This document shows, one piece after another, positions 46,601-54,032 of a DNA stretch of 64,000 bases (position 1 is its first letter; every line of letters begins with the position of its first letter). The DNA is taken from contig NZ_JAJEWQ010000001.1 of assembly GCF_020687805.1 (NCBI RefSeq), forward strand, positions 1,133,109-1,197,108, written 5' to 3'. The stretch comes from Planctobacterium marinum. Lineage in GTDB: Bacteria > Pseudomonadota > Gammaproteobacteria > Enterobacterales > Alteromonadaceae. The notes below the pieces were generated by a model. The model was not told the origin of the DNA. It saw only the letters and a program-made list of their open reading frames with translations, and ran no database searches. The position numbers were made by a program, and so were the translations under genes.

Positions 46601-47175
46601 GACGGGCTTTTTTGAGCTTGTGACAAGTGTTGCCACAATTGCTTTTTCGATTTTGAAGATTTCAGGGCCTGTTCTGAAAACACCTGTTCGGCGGCTTTTG
46701 CTAATTCCGCATTGTCGGAAATCACGCCGCTATACTGCACCGGTTTATCATAAGCCCGGGTAACATAAGGTATTTGCAATGCGTTAAGAGCCAGTTCGAT
46801 ATCCGATTGTAGGGGCTTTGCCGCACATTGCACCAGCCACTTATCCAACTTTTCAGGCTCTGGTGACGCTTCGGGTTGTGCCTGCCTTTCCGGTACTGCA
46901 CGCTCTTTTTTGATGGGTTGTTCTTTCGATAAATCCCCCGACAAGCGTTTCAGTACATCTGAGGCACTTTCTTTCGCGGTTGTTACCGGCGCTGCATCCT
47001 CAGATACATCGCTTTTAGACTGCGAGGTTTCGATGCTAACGATAGCGAAAGACTCAGCCACTTCAGCACTGAGTGCACCGGGATCGGATAAGCGCCAGCC
47101 ACCGATACCCAGTTCATTCAGCGTGTATCTTTGAAGTTCGGTATGCGATTTCGAGGATTCTTTGGCCTGGCTCAT
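46597..47175 (-). CDS. holD: DNA polymerase III psi subunit HolD
   Basis: HolD is the psi subunit that, with chi, links the clamp loader to single-strand-binding protein. The N-terminal peptide ELQRYTLNELGIGGWRLSDPGAL resembles the gamma-complex-binding start of psi proteins. The middle (about 50-110) is a low-complexity, charged linker that lengthens the protein to 192 residues, against about 137 in E. coli. The C-terminal part (LDKWLVQCAAKPLQSDIELA, then KKQLWQHLSQ) matches the conserved fold. It overlaps rimI. Confidence 0.88.
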   Translation of the reverse strand: MSQAKESSKSHTELQRYTLNELGIGGWRLSDPGALSAEVAESFAIVSIETSQSKSDVSEDAAPVTTAKESASDVLKRLSGDLSKEQPIKKERAVPERQAQPEASPEPEKLDKWLVQCAAKPLQSDIELALNALQIPYVTRAYDKPVQYSGVISDNAELAKAAEQVFSEQALKSSKSKKQLWQHLSQAQKSPS

Positions 47176-47234
47176 GCTGGCTGCTCTGCAGTGCTAAAAA
47201 GGGTGTTGTACCCCATTTTGAGTCGAAAGAAAAG

Positions 47235-47311
47235 TGGCAGGGGTGGAGGGACTCGAACCCCCAACCATCGGTTTTGGAGACCGCTGTTCTACCAATTGGA
47301 ACTACACCCCT
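47235..47311 (-). tRNA. tRNA-Trp (anticodon CCA)
   Basis: Read on the minus strand, the gene begins AGGGGTG and ends CACCCCTGCCA, giving a 7-base acceptor stem, a G discriminator and an encoded CCA end. The anticodon loop reads CTCCAAA with anticodon CCA. The T-arm has GGTTCGAGTCC, and the D-arm contains the conserved GG. It lies between holD and the HDOD gene. Confidence 0.97.
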
Positions 47312-47416
47312 GTCGTGGTTAAGACGATGAAAGTGTCCTAACACTGGACGCGGCATTATACTGAGAGTTTTTCAAAGGTAAAGGCTTTTATCGCGCAACA
47401 TGAACCGTTCGCTGAC

Positions 47417-48265
47417 TTATTGTTCAGACATCTTGTCTAACAGTTGTTCTCTCAGGGTTTCAATGTCAGCATCGGTCAGATCAAAGCGTTCAATAATTGC
47501 ATCTTCCACTTCTTCCCATTCACTGTCTGAGGTGGAATCTGTTTTTTCCACATGCACACCATGGCGAGCCAATTTCAAAATGCTCATTAAATCCAGTCCG
47601 GTGGCTGATAATTCACCAGACGAATAAAGGCCTTCAACATCCTGCTGATAATAAATGGTCTCTACCATCACTGCCGGTAACTTCCACTTCTGCGCTAATA
47701 CCGCGCTCATGGTGGGATGAGAAGTGCCATAGCGATTGCGCTCTTCATCTGCGACCGCGAGCCAACCTTGTGACTCAGACATTGCCAACACCTCTGAATA
47801 ATCAGCAAATTCCATCATCATCACCGGAATACCGGCATTGTGAAACAGCCCCAGCATATAGGCATGATCTTTTAAAGCCGTTTTGTCCAATAAATCCGCG
47901 GCAATGGAGGCCGCATTAGCAATTTTTGATGCGGTATCCCAGAAGGCGGCCAGTTGCTCCGTTTCACCCACGGCAGTTTTTAAGGCAACAGACTTAACCA
48001 GCGGCATTAGTCGTTTTAAGCCCAGCGTCATTACCGCTTGCTGAATAGACTGAATTTCGCGACTGCGGCGAAAAACCGGTGAGTTTACCACCTGAAGCAC
48101 AGCGGCAGAGATACCTACATCGGCCGTGATCATGGCGGCAATTTTGCTGACATCAGGTTCCGCTTTTTTACTCTCTTCACCAATCTTGATCAGCGTTTCT
48201 GGCCTTGGTGGAATTGCCACTTTTTGTAAAATGGCTTTTTCCTGAGCTGTAATCGAAATTCCCAT
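47417..48265 (-). CDS. HDOD-domain protein
   Basis: The 282-residue soluble protein matches the HDOD domain: DVSKIAAMITADVGISAAVLQVVNSPVF (pieces at about 40-65), SIQQAVMTLGLKRLMPLV and LGLFHNAGIPVMMMEFADY. HDOD proteins are related to HD phosphohydrolases but usually lack complete metal sites, and they act in signalling. No output domain such as EAL, GGDEF or a receiver is attached. It is a minus-strand gene ending 152 bases beyond the thiamine-kinase-like gene start region; only 5 bases separate it from that gene, so it is probably the last gene of the thiamine operon transcript. Confidence 0.9.
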   Translation of the reverse strand: MGISITAQEKAILQKVAIPPRPETLIKIGEESKKAEPDVSKIAAMITADVGISAAVLQVVNSPVFRRSREIQSIQQAVMTLGLKRLMPLVKSVALKTAVGETEQLAAFWDTASKIANAASIAADLLDKTALKDHAYMLGLFHNAGIPVMMMEFADYSEVLAMSESQGWLAVADEERNRYGTSHPTMSAVLAQKWKLPAVMVETIYYQQDVEGLYSSGELSATGLDLMSILKLARHGVHVEKTDSTSDSEWEEVEDAIIERFDLTDADIETLREQLLDKMSEQ

Positions 48266-48270
48266 AAACC

Positions 48271-49053
48271 TTACTTCTTCACAGATTTATTGATGTGATT
48301 GTAGGCGTTATGCCATAACTCAGCGGTAAAATCTACAACCGTCAGCATTTGATGGGTTCTGACCTCTGTTTCCTGCAACTGCAATCCCGCCAATTGCGCA
48401 TAGTGCCGTAAAAACACCTCCTGCTGCTGAACAGTAAACGCGTTTACCTGGATACAAGCCGCCAGATCAAAATAGCGGTTGCCTAGCGCCGCATATTCCC
48501 AATCCAGCAACGTCATGCCCCGGGAATTCAAAATGATATGGGAACGATGCAGATCGTTATGACAAAAAATTCGCTCATTGTGCCGTTCAAATAGCGCCAG
48601 CAACCTGTCAATCTTTGGCCCGTAACGGGATAGAGCCAATTGACCAAGTTCAATATAGCGGTGCCATTCCGCTTGTATATCGAGATGATCAGCTTGTACT
48701 TTCAGGCTGTGAACCCGCGCCATGGATTCAGCGATGTTAATGATGTCTACGGAACCAGAGACAGATTCAACTGCCGCCTCGTTGGCCCACTCCTCCAGCC
48801 AAAAGGTTTCGCAACCGGATAAAGCCACCGGCCTGGGTGCTAATGCCTGTGAGGCAACCTGACGTTGTATATGAAACTGTTTTGGTCTGGAAACCACCTG
48901 CAGTTGGTTAGTTTGAAACACTTTCAAAAAATAAGTTTGTTGGGCGTCAACCCGATAATGCAGATTGGTTCCCTGCGATTCATAGGGGGATATTTGAAAG
49001 TGACGGGTATCAAGAACAGATTCCAGGAAGGTAGTGATTGAAAATTCTGACAT
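48271..49053 (-). CDS. Thiamine-kinase-like phosphotransferase (ThiK/choline-kinase family)
   Basis: The 260-residue protein belongs to the aminoglycoside phosphotransferase/choline kinase superfamily, with FCHNDLHRSHIILNSRG (about 170-185) and GMTLLDWEYAALGNRYFDLAAC. The Asp of HND is the catalytic base, and DWEYA supplies the metal-binding Asp. The Asn usually found seven residues after the catalytic-loop His (HxDxxxxN) is His here, which is unusual. DWEYA is shared with thiamine kinase ThiK. Its place directly after the PnuT-like permeases in a TPP-riboswitch operon suggests it phosphorylates imported thiamine. The start coincides with the upstream stop. Confidence 0.85.
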   Translation of the reverse strand: MSEFSITTFLESVLDTRHFQISPYESQGTNLHYRVDAQQTYFLKVFQTNQLQVVSRPKQFHIQRQVASQALAPRPVALSGCETFWLEEWANEAAVESVSGSVDIINIAESMARVHSLKVQADHLDIQAEWHRYIELGQLALSRYGPKIDRLLALFERHNERIFCHNDLHRSHIILNSRGMTLLDWEYAALGNRYFDLAACIQVNAFTVQQQEVFLRHYAQLAGLQLQETEVRTHQMLTVVDFTAELWHNAYNHINKSVKK

Positions 49054-49652
49054 TAGTTCGTCACTGTCATCTCATCTTGTCGGCGAAACGAGCGCCAATT
49101 GTAAAAGCCCCATACAGAAATAATGGCAACGCCCAGATACATAAAAGATGTCTGCCACAGGTTTTCATCGTAAAACAGTAAAAAGCTGGTGAAATTTATT
49201 AAGGCCCAGTACAACCAGCTGTCTATTTTGCGATAGATGGTCAGCACAGTTGCATAAAGACTAAAAGCAATAACTATTGCTTCAATGGTGGGTTTGCCAC
49301 TTTCAAAATACGAGGGCAGCAACAAACTGATGGCCCAGGCGAACAACACAACAATCACGCCCGATATCAATAATTTACGCCTGTCCGCATAAGTAAACAC
49401 ACTTATGCCATCGGGCTTTTTATCTTCCAGCCAGTTAGACCAACCCCACACAGACATCAACATAAACAAAATATTCAGCACCACCTGACCTGGCAGGTGA
49501 GCGCCAATAAAAATAAAGGTGTACAAAAATGAAGTCAAAAAGCCCGCAGCCCAGCACCAGATAAGGCCTTTGGCACTGAGCAACACGTAGGTCAGAAAAC
49601 AGCATATTGCCAATAATTCGGTGACAGGATGTGTGGCAATTTCAATCAGCAT
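49053..49652 (-). CDS. pnuT: PnuC/PnuT-family vitamin permease (second copy)
   Basis: The 199-residue protein has about seven membrane helices. It shows PnuC-family sequence, with VWGWSNWLEDKKPDG near residue 68 and the C-terminal SWLYWALINFTSFLLFYDENLW. PnuC-type carriers move nicotinamide riboside, and PnuT members move thiamine. The operon context (TPP riboswitch, TonB receptor, thiamine-kinase-like gene) favours thiamine. It overlaps the kinase gene by one base and follows the other permease gene by 57 bases. The helix order and motif positions are similar in both permeases, which suggests gene duplication. Confidence 0.86.
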   Translation of the reverse strand: MLIEIATHPVTELLAICCFLTYVLLSAKGLIWCWAAGFLTSFLYTFIFIGAHLPGQVVLNILFMLMSVWGWSNWLEDKKPDGISVFTYADRRKLLISGVIVVLFAWAISLLLPSYFESGKPTIEAIVIAFSLYATVLTIYRKIDSWLYWALINFTSFLLFYDENLWQTSFMYLGVAIISVWGFYNWRSFRRQDEMTVTN

Positions 49653-49709
49653 CAGAGTGTTCTTGTTGTTATCAAGGTAAGTGGCTTTTTCTCAGAACCC
49701 CTTTCCCCT

Positions 49710-50303
49710 TTAATTAACGGCCCTGTCTTCTAACCGCCAGTGTAGATAACCTTTTACGGAAAACACAACATAAATTAAAAATAATAGCGTGGTTAAGAAC
49801 AGCTCCTGCTGAAAACACAACCAGGCAGTAAAGCTATTTATGAAAAACCAGTACAACCAATTTTCCAGTATTTTCTGAGTCAGCATATAGGTGACAAAAG
49901 CACTGTATACCGCTATGGCCACATCCAGGAACAGGATGGCTTCGGAACTGAGAAACTGTACTATCTGAAATAACAATACCGAAACCCAGAACAACCCTAA
50001 CATGACTTCAATATTGCGGGTTAGGCCCCACCGTTGAATCTGATTGGGCTCGGTTTGATCCATCTTACGCCAGGTCAACCAACCATAGACAGCCATTAGC
50101 AAGTACCAGGCATTGAGTACTGACTGAAAAAACAAACTGGTTTCCCAAAAAATCCAGGTGTAAAGCGCCGTGCTGGCCAACGCAAATGGCCAGCACAAGA
50201 GCTGTTGTCTGGCAGCAAAATGCACATATAACAACGAGCACAGCACCGCCACAACTTCCGCAAAAGACTGCGCTATTAGCTGTTGCCAAAGCAGCTCCAT
50301 CAC
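49710..50303 (-). CDS. pnuT: PnuC/PnuT-family vitamin permease (first copy)
   Basis: This 197-residue protein has the same topology as its downstream paralogue: about seven helices, VYGWLTWRKM near residue 68 and NWLYWFFINSFTAWLCFQQELF near the C-terminus. The C-terminal YLHWRLED replaces the YNWRSF of the other copy. The start overlaps the stop of the YkoF-like gene by four bases (ATGA), so translation is coupled. Two PnuT-like genes side by side are less common than one. They may differ in substrate (thiamine versus a precursor) or form a heteromer. Confidence 0.86.
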   Translation of the reverse strand: MMELLWQQLIAQSFAEVVAVLCSLLYVHFAARQQLLCWPFALASTALYTWIFWETSLFFQSVLNAWYLLMAVYGWLTWRKMDQTEPNQIQRWGLTRNIEVMLGLFWVSVLLFQIVQFLSSEAILFLDVAIAVYSAFVTYMLTQKILENWLYWFFINSFTAWLCFQQELFLTTLLFLIYVVFSVKGYLHWRLEDRAVN

Positions 50304-50548
50304 AATTCGAGATCACTGTTTAAAAATTTACAGACAAACACCGCCTTATTGGTTTCCTGAAAGGTTTGCAGTATTTCGGATTTCAACACGGCCATAACCG
50401 CATCAAATTCCCCTGTCATTTGTGTGCTCATGGCATTGGTTTTAACCATCACCTGTTGTGCCTGAGCCAGCCGCTCTACCGTGGCTTTGATGATTTCCAG
50501 ATAACCATCGGCCAATGGGTACAAACTGACTTCCACTGAAATATTCAT
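50300..50548 (-). CDS. YkoF/MTH1187-like thiamine-binding protein
   Basis: The 82-residue protein starts MNISVEVSLYPLADGYLEII and has the ferredoxin-like beta-alpha-beta layout of the YkoF/MTH1187 group, whose members bind thiamine or hydroxymethylpyrimidine. It has no signal peptide, so it is cytoplasmic. It lies between the TonB receptor gene and the first permease, within the TPP-riboswitch transcript. A role as thiamine carrier or sensor in the cytosol is plausible by context; binding is inferred. Confidence 0.8.
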   Translation of the reverse strand: MNISVEVSLYPLADGYLEIIKATVERLAQAQQVMVKTNAMSTQMTGEFDAVMAVLKSEILQTFQETNKAVFVCKFLNSDLEL

Positions 50549-50557
50549 AACGCCTCC

Positions 50558-52645
50558 TTAAAAACGATAATCGACTGTGACGCCCAACTGACGCCCGTTG
50601 CCAAACTGCAGATAGGGTTCCGGGATTTCGTAAAAGTCACGCGGATCATTACTGAAACCACCAAACCCTCTGACAAATACCTCTTTGTTGAAAATGTTTT
50701 TACCCCAGATGGACAAAGTCCAGTCTTGCCAGTCTCGGTTCAGATTGAAGTGCCACAGGGTATAATCACCGGATTCAACATCATGTCCATCTGAAAATCG
50801 GTAGCTGGCCTTTCCATCGGCTTCAACGGTGAAGCGCCAGGCATCGGCAAAATCCAGGTTAAATCCTATATTAAACATATAGCTGGGAGACTGAGCCTGA
50901 TCTTGCTCTACAATCAACTCTCCTTTTGCATTGCTATATCCTTCAAAACTGGCATCCAGCAACCCAATATTGGAGAAAATCTCAAAGTTATCCGTCAGGC
51001 GGTAGTAGCTTTCCAGTTCCAGACCGAAGTTTTTGCCAATATCAGCATTCTTAATAATATCGACAAAACTCACGGCCCCGGTGTCATCATTGGGCATCAC
51101 CAGAAAATCACTGACCTGGGTGTTATTTCGATCCATGTAGAAAATCGAAAATCCGACATAGGCAGTGTCTTCAAAATACTGTTTAGCCCCGATCTCATAA
51201 TTCCAGGTGTATTCACCTTCAAAATAAATGTTCTCGGGAGAAACGCGCGGATCAGCATTAAAGCCACCTAATTTATAGCCGCGATTAACGCTCACATAAG
51301 ATAACAAGTCTGATGACATTTGATAATCCAGCACCAATCGACCACCCACAAAGGTGTCGTCTTCGGTGTCTGCGAAATCACGGTTATCACTGTATTTCAG
51401 ACTGGCTTCTTCCAGTCTAAGGCCCAGAGTCAGGGTTACCTTATCGCTAAGCTGAGGGTAAATTTCACCATATACCGCCTTATTTTTCAGGGCATAATCA
51501 CTGTTAAAGTCAGCATCGTAGGTATATTCTCTTAGCAGGGTTTCATCGGTGGACTTGAAATAGACACCCACCACCCAGTCGGCCTCAATACCACCCATAT
51601 TTAATGCCTCTGCCGACATCAGCCTCAGATCCAGGCTGTCGGTATCTCTTTCCCGGAAATAATGGTCAGTGGAGGAATATTCCCAGGGATGAAAACCCAC
51701 ATACGTCCAGTCTTCATCATAGCCATAATCCATATCTGAATCGCTACTGCCCAGAGTGGCTTCCAGGGTAACCGCATCCATCTGCCATCGTAGCTTAGTG
51801 CTGAATGCCAGTGTTTCCTGTCGGTCAAAACCTGGTTCATCCGAAATCGTGGTGCGTATATTGTCCAGCGAAAACGCATCATATCCATTGTCTACATCGT
51901 AATAGTGCAACGCAAAATCGACCGTTATGTCGTCGGTGGGCAAATAGCGTACTTTCAGGCGTGAGGAAAATTCATCGATATTGTCGGTGTCGTCTCTGTC
52001 CAGATAATCATTACGCACGTAACCATCGCTGACATACTGTTGCACCGCCGTACGGAACTGCCATTGCTCATTAATCGCGTTTCCATAAGCCGCAGCGAGG
52101 TTGTAGCTGTCTTTTTGCGCAACACTGACACTGGCTTTACCACCTTCAACCCCGTCAGGATCTACGGTTTTCAGTTTAACTACCCCCGCCATTGAGGATG
52201 AGCCAAACGCTGTACCTTGTGGTCCTTTCAGCACTTCGACTTGCTCCACGTCAAATAAGGTAGCAATGGCCATCGTGCCTGAGAAGTCCAGATCATCCAC
52301 AAAAAAGCCAACAGAAGGATTGTAAGGTTCAGTAAACTGACTGCGTTCTCCGATACCACGGATTTGCACATAACGCGCTCTTCCGGCACCACTGTTAAAA
52401 TTAACATTCGGTGCACTGTCCAGCATTTCACTTAAAAACTGGGCCTGGCGCTGTTCAATGTCTTTTGCGGATAAAATACTGGCACTGGCAGGCAGTTCAT
52501 TTTCAGTTAAACCGCGAAAGTCAGAGGTAATAACAATATGTTCAATAGATTTAGATAAGAGGTCAGCGTCCTGTGCCCAGGCTGAAGGCCCTGTCGATGC
52601 GGCAACGGCTAAACTGACTAATGACGTTTTAAAAAATGTATTCAC
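50558..52645 (-). CDS. TonB-dependent outer-membrane receptor, probable thiamine uptake
   Basis: The 695-residue protein has a signal peptide (likely cleavage after SAWA near residue 24), a plug domain (about 36-160, with ELPASASILSAKDIEQRQAQ and GRARYVQIRGIGERSQF) and a 22-strand-type beta-barrel ending in GVTVDYRF, with the terminal Phe needed for outer-membrane assembly. No obvious N-terminal signalling extension is present. It is the first gene after the TPP riboswitch and is followed by the thiamine genes. Thiamine or a thiamine derivative is the expected substrate. A TonB box is not obvious. Confidence 0.93.
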   Translation of the reverse strand: MNTFFKTSLVSLAVAASTGPSAWAQDADLLSKSIEHIVITSDFRGLTENELPASASILSAKDIEQRQAQFLSEMLDSAPNVNFNSGAGRARYVQIRGIGERSQFTEPYNPSVGFFVDDLDFSGTMAIATLFDVEQVEVLKGPQGTAFGSSSMAGVVKLKTVDPDGVEGGKASVSVAQKDSYNLAAAYGNAINEQWQFRTAVQQYVSDGYVRNDYLDRDDTDNIDEFSSRLKVRYLPTDDITVDFALHYYDVDNGYDAFSLDNIRTTISDEPGFDRQETLAFSTKLRWQMDAVTLEATLGSSDSDMDYGYDEDWTYVGFHPWEYSSTDHYFRERDTDSLDLRLMSAEALNMGGIEADWVVGVYFKSTDETLLREYTYDADFNSDYALKNKAVYGEIYPQLSDKVTLTLGLRLEEASLKYSDNRDFADTEDDTFVGGRLVLDYQMSSDLLSYVSVNRGYKLGGFNADPRVSPENIYFEGEYTWNYEIGAKQYFEDTAYVGFSIFYMDRNNTQVSDFLVMPNDDTGAVSFVDIIKNADIGKNFGLELESYYRLTDNFEIFSNIGLLDASFEGYSNAKGELIVEQDQAQSPSYMFNIGFNLDFADAWRFTVEADGKASYRFSDGHDVESGDYTLWHFNLNRDWQDWTLSIWGKNIFNKEVFVRGFGGFSNDPRDFYEIPEPYLQFGNGRQLGVTVDYRF

Positions 52646-52721
52646 GGTAGGATCTCTTCCTGTTAAAACATGAAAAGATCCGGCATTTCGGCTATATGAT
52701 GAGAAACAATATATGTTGTAC

Positions 52722-52818
52722 CATCCCTACGCCGGTATTATCCGGATCAGGTCTGGGGTTTTGACAATATACCAGGTCCGGTGAATATTTGTTCGCTCAG
52801 CACAAATACCCACGGGAA
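52722..52818 (-). ncRNA. TPP (THI-box) riboswitch
   Basis: On the minus strand the leader reads GTGGGTATTTGTGCTGAGCG at its 5' side and CAGACCTGATCCGGATAATA followed by CCGGCGTAGGGA at its 3' side. CTGAG-, ACCTGAT, GGATAATrCCgGCGTAGGGA are the conserved thiamine-pyrophosphate-binding parts of the aptamer. It lies 77 bases upstream of the TonB receptor start. It should reduce expression of the whole thiamine operon when TPP is plentiful. Confidence 0.97.
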
Positions 52819-52830
52819 CTGGTATACAAT

Positions 52831-53214
52831 CAATCTCAGCGCTTTTTGCACCCCCTGGCTGCACAAAAATGATCAGAATTTGTACTCTGCATCATGATTT
52901 GCAGGCGCATGGTAACACTGAATCAGTGGGATACCAGCCATTTTTTTATGAAGCTGATTTATGATGCTGACATCGTGGGCAATTTTCATACCCACTTTAA
53001 CTAAAACCTCCTTATTTATTGAATTTTGCAGTCTTTTTTTGCTAAAAGATGAACTGTTAACCTAAAAATGGACTTTACAGCGTCGATACATAACTGAGCT
53101 ATTAGGCGAAAAAGTCAGAAAATGCTGTTTTCGCCCAAGAGCTACACACCTCTCCGTGTACCTTATACATGTGAACAGGGAGAGTTCAAATCTGATGAAA
53201 TCGAGGAAATATAG
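52831..53214. other. Divergent promoter region between the thiamine and fibre operons
   Basis: The 384 bases from the riboswitch to the first DUF4402 gene have no coding frame. They contain an inverted repeat GGCGAAAA (53105-53112) / TTTTCGCC (53128-53135) and a smaller ACAC-CTCTCC-GTGT hairpin about 60 bases before the plus-strand gene. These could be attenuator folds or operator sites of the fibre operon. The minus-strand promoter of the riboswitch transcript should lie near 52850-52900. Confidence 0.45.
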
Positions 53215-53865
53215 ATGAAAATGTTGAGTACAAAAACAGCAATATCATGCATGGTGTTAGCTTCTTTGGTAGGAAGTGTGAATGCTCAGGAAACAGCAAA
53301 CTCTACTGCTTCAGTAACCATTCAAAACTCATTTACTTTAGCAGAATCGCAAGCGCTTAGCTTCGGTACTATTACGGTACAGGGTGAACAGGATACTGAT
53401 GCAACATTAGATGGTACCGTTCAGGCACAGGTGACTGTTTTTGCAAACGGCAGTACACCGACTTCAGGCTCTACGGGTACTACTGATACTGACGCCGGTG
53501 ATAGAGATGCTTCAGCAACTATCATCACAGCGGGTCAGCCTGCTATCTTTGATATCTCTGGTGCAGCGGCCTTTACAACATTAACCATCTCTGTTCCAGC
53601 CGATGATTCAGTGACACTTTCAGCGCCTTCAGCACCACCGACAAACGGTACTTTCACCATTACTGGCGCAGATCTGTACGATAATGCCAATGGTACTGAT
53701 ATTGCTGTAGCTTCAGATGCTGGCTCCATAACCACTGATGCCAGCGGTGCAGCTCAGTTTGCATTTGGTGCAGTGCTAAACACTGAAGATGCAACGGGTG
53801 CCAATACCACTTCGTACATCGATGAAACGTATACCGGAAGTTATTCTATTACGGTTTCATACTAA
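53215..53865 (+). CDS. DUF4402 surface protein, probable major pilin-like subunit
   Basis: The 216-residue protein has a signal peptide ending VNAQ near residue 24. The rest is beta-rich and low in charge, with Ala, Thr, Ser and Gly dominant. It shows the DUF4402 pattern: ASVTIQNSFTLAESQALSFGTITV near the N-terminus, GQPAIFDISGAAAFTTLTIS in the middle and YTGSYSITVSY at the end. DUF4402 proteins are predicted extracellular or fimbria-like subunits. It is first in the operon, followed by a hairpin and the usher-like gene, the usual place for a major subunit. Confidence 0.82.
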   Translation: MKMLSTKTAISCMVLASLVGSVNAQETANSTASVTIQNSFTLAESQALSFGTITVQGEQDTDATLDGTVQAQVTVFANGSTPTSGSTGTTDTDAGDRDASATIITAGQPAIFDISGAAAFTTLTISVPADDSVTLSAPSAPPTNGTFTITGADLYDNANGTDIAVASDAGSITTDASGAAQFAFGAVLNTEDATGANTTSYIDETYTGSYSITVSY

Positions 53866-53915
53866 GTGATTCGGGTGCGAGACCAGTTCTCGCACCGTAT
53901 CCAGCCCGAATTCAC
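53866..53915 (+). promoter_or_regulatory. Nested hairpin between major subunit and usher-like gene
   Basis: An inner stem GGTGCGAGA/TCTCGCACC (53874-53896) sits in an outer one, GTGATTCGGG with CCCGAATTCAC. It starts right after the stop codon and has no T-run. It could stabilise the 3' end of the subunit mRNA or reduce read-through, making more subunit than usher, as in classical pilus operons. Confidence 0.6.
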
Positions 53916-54032
53916 TTGTGACCGACCAGAGCACGATTATGTAGAACAAGTATCGTACAGCTAAGGTCAACACGCTCTAATTATTAAAAATATAATTATC
54001 AATTAATTAGCGAGTCATTGAGTCACCTATTA

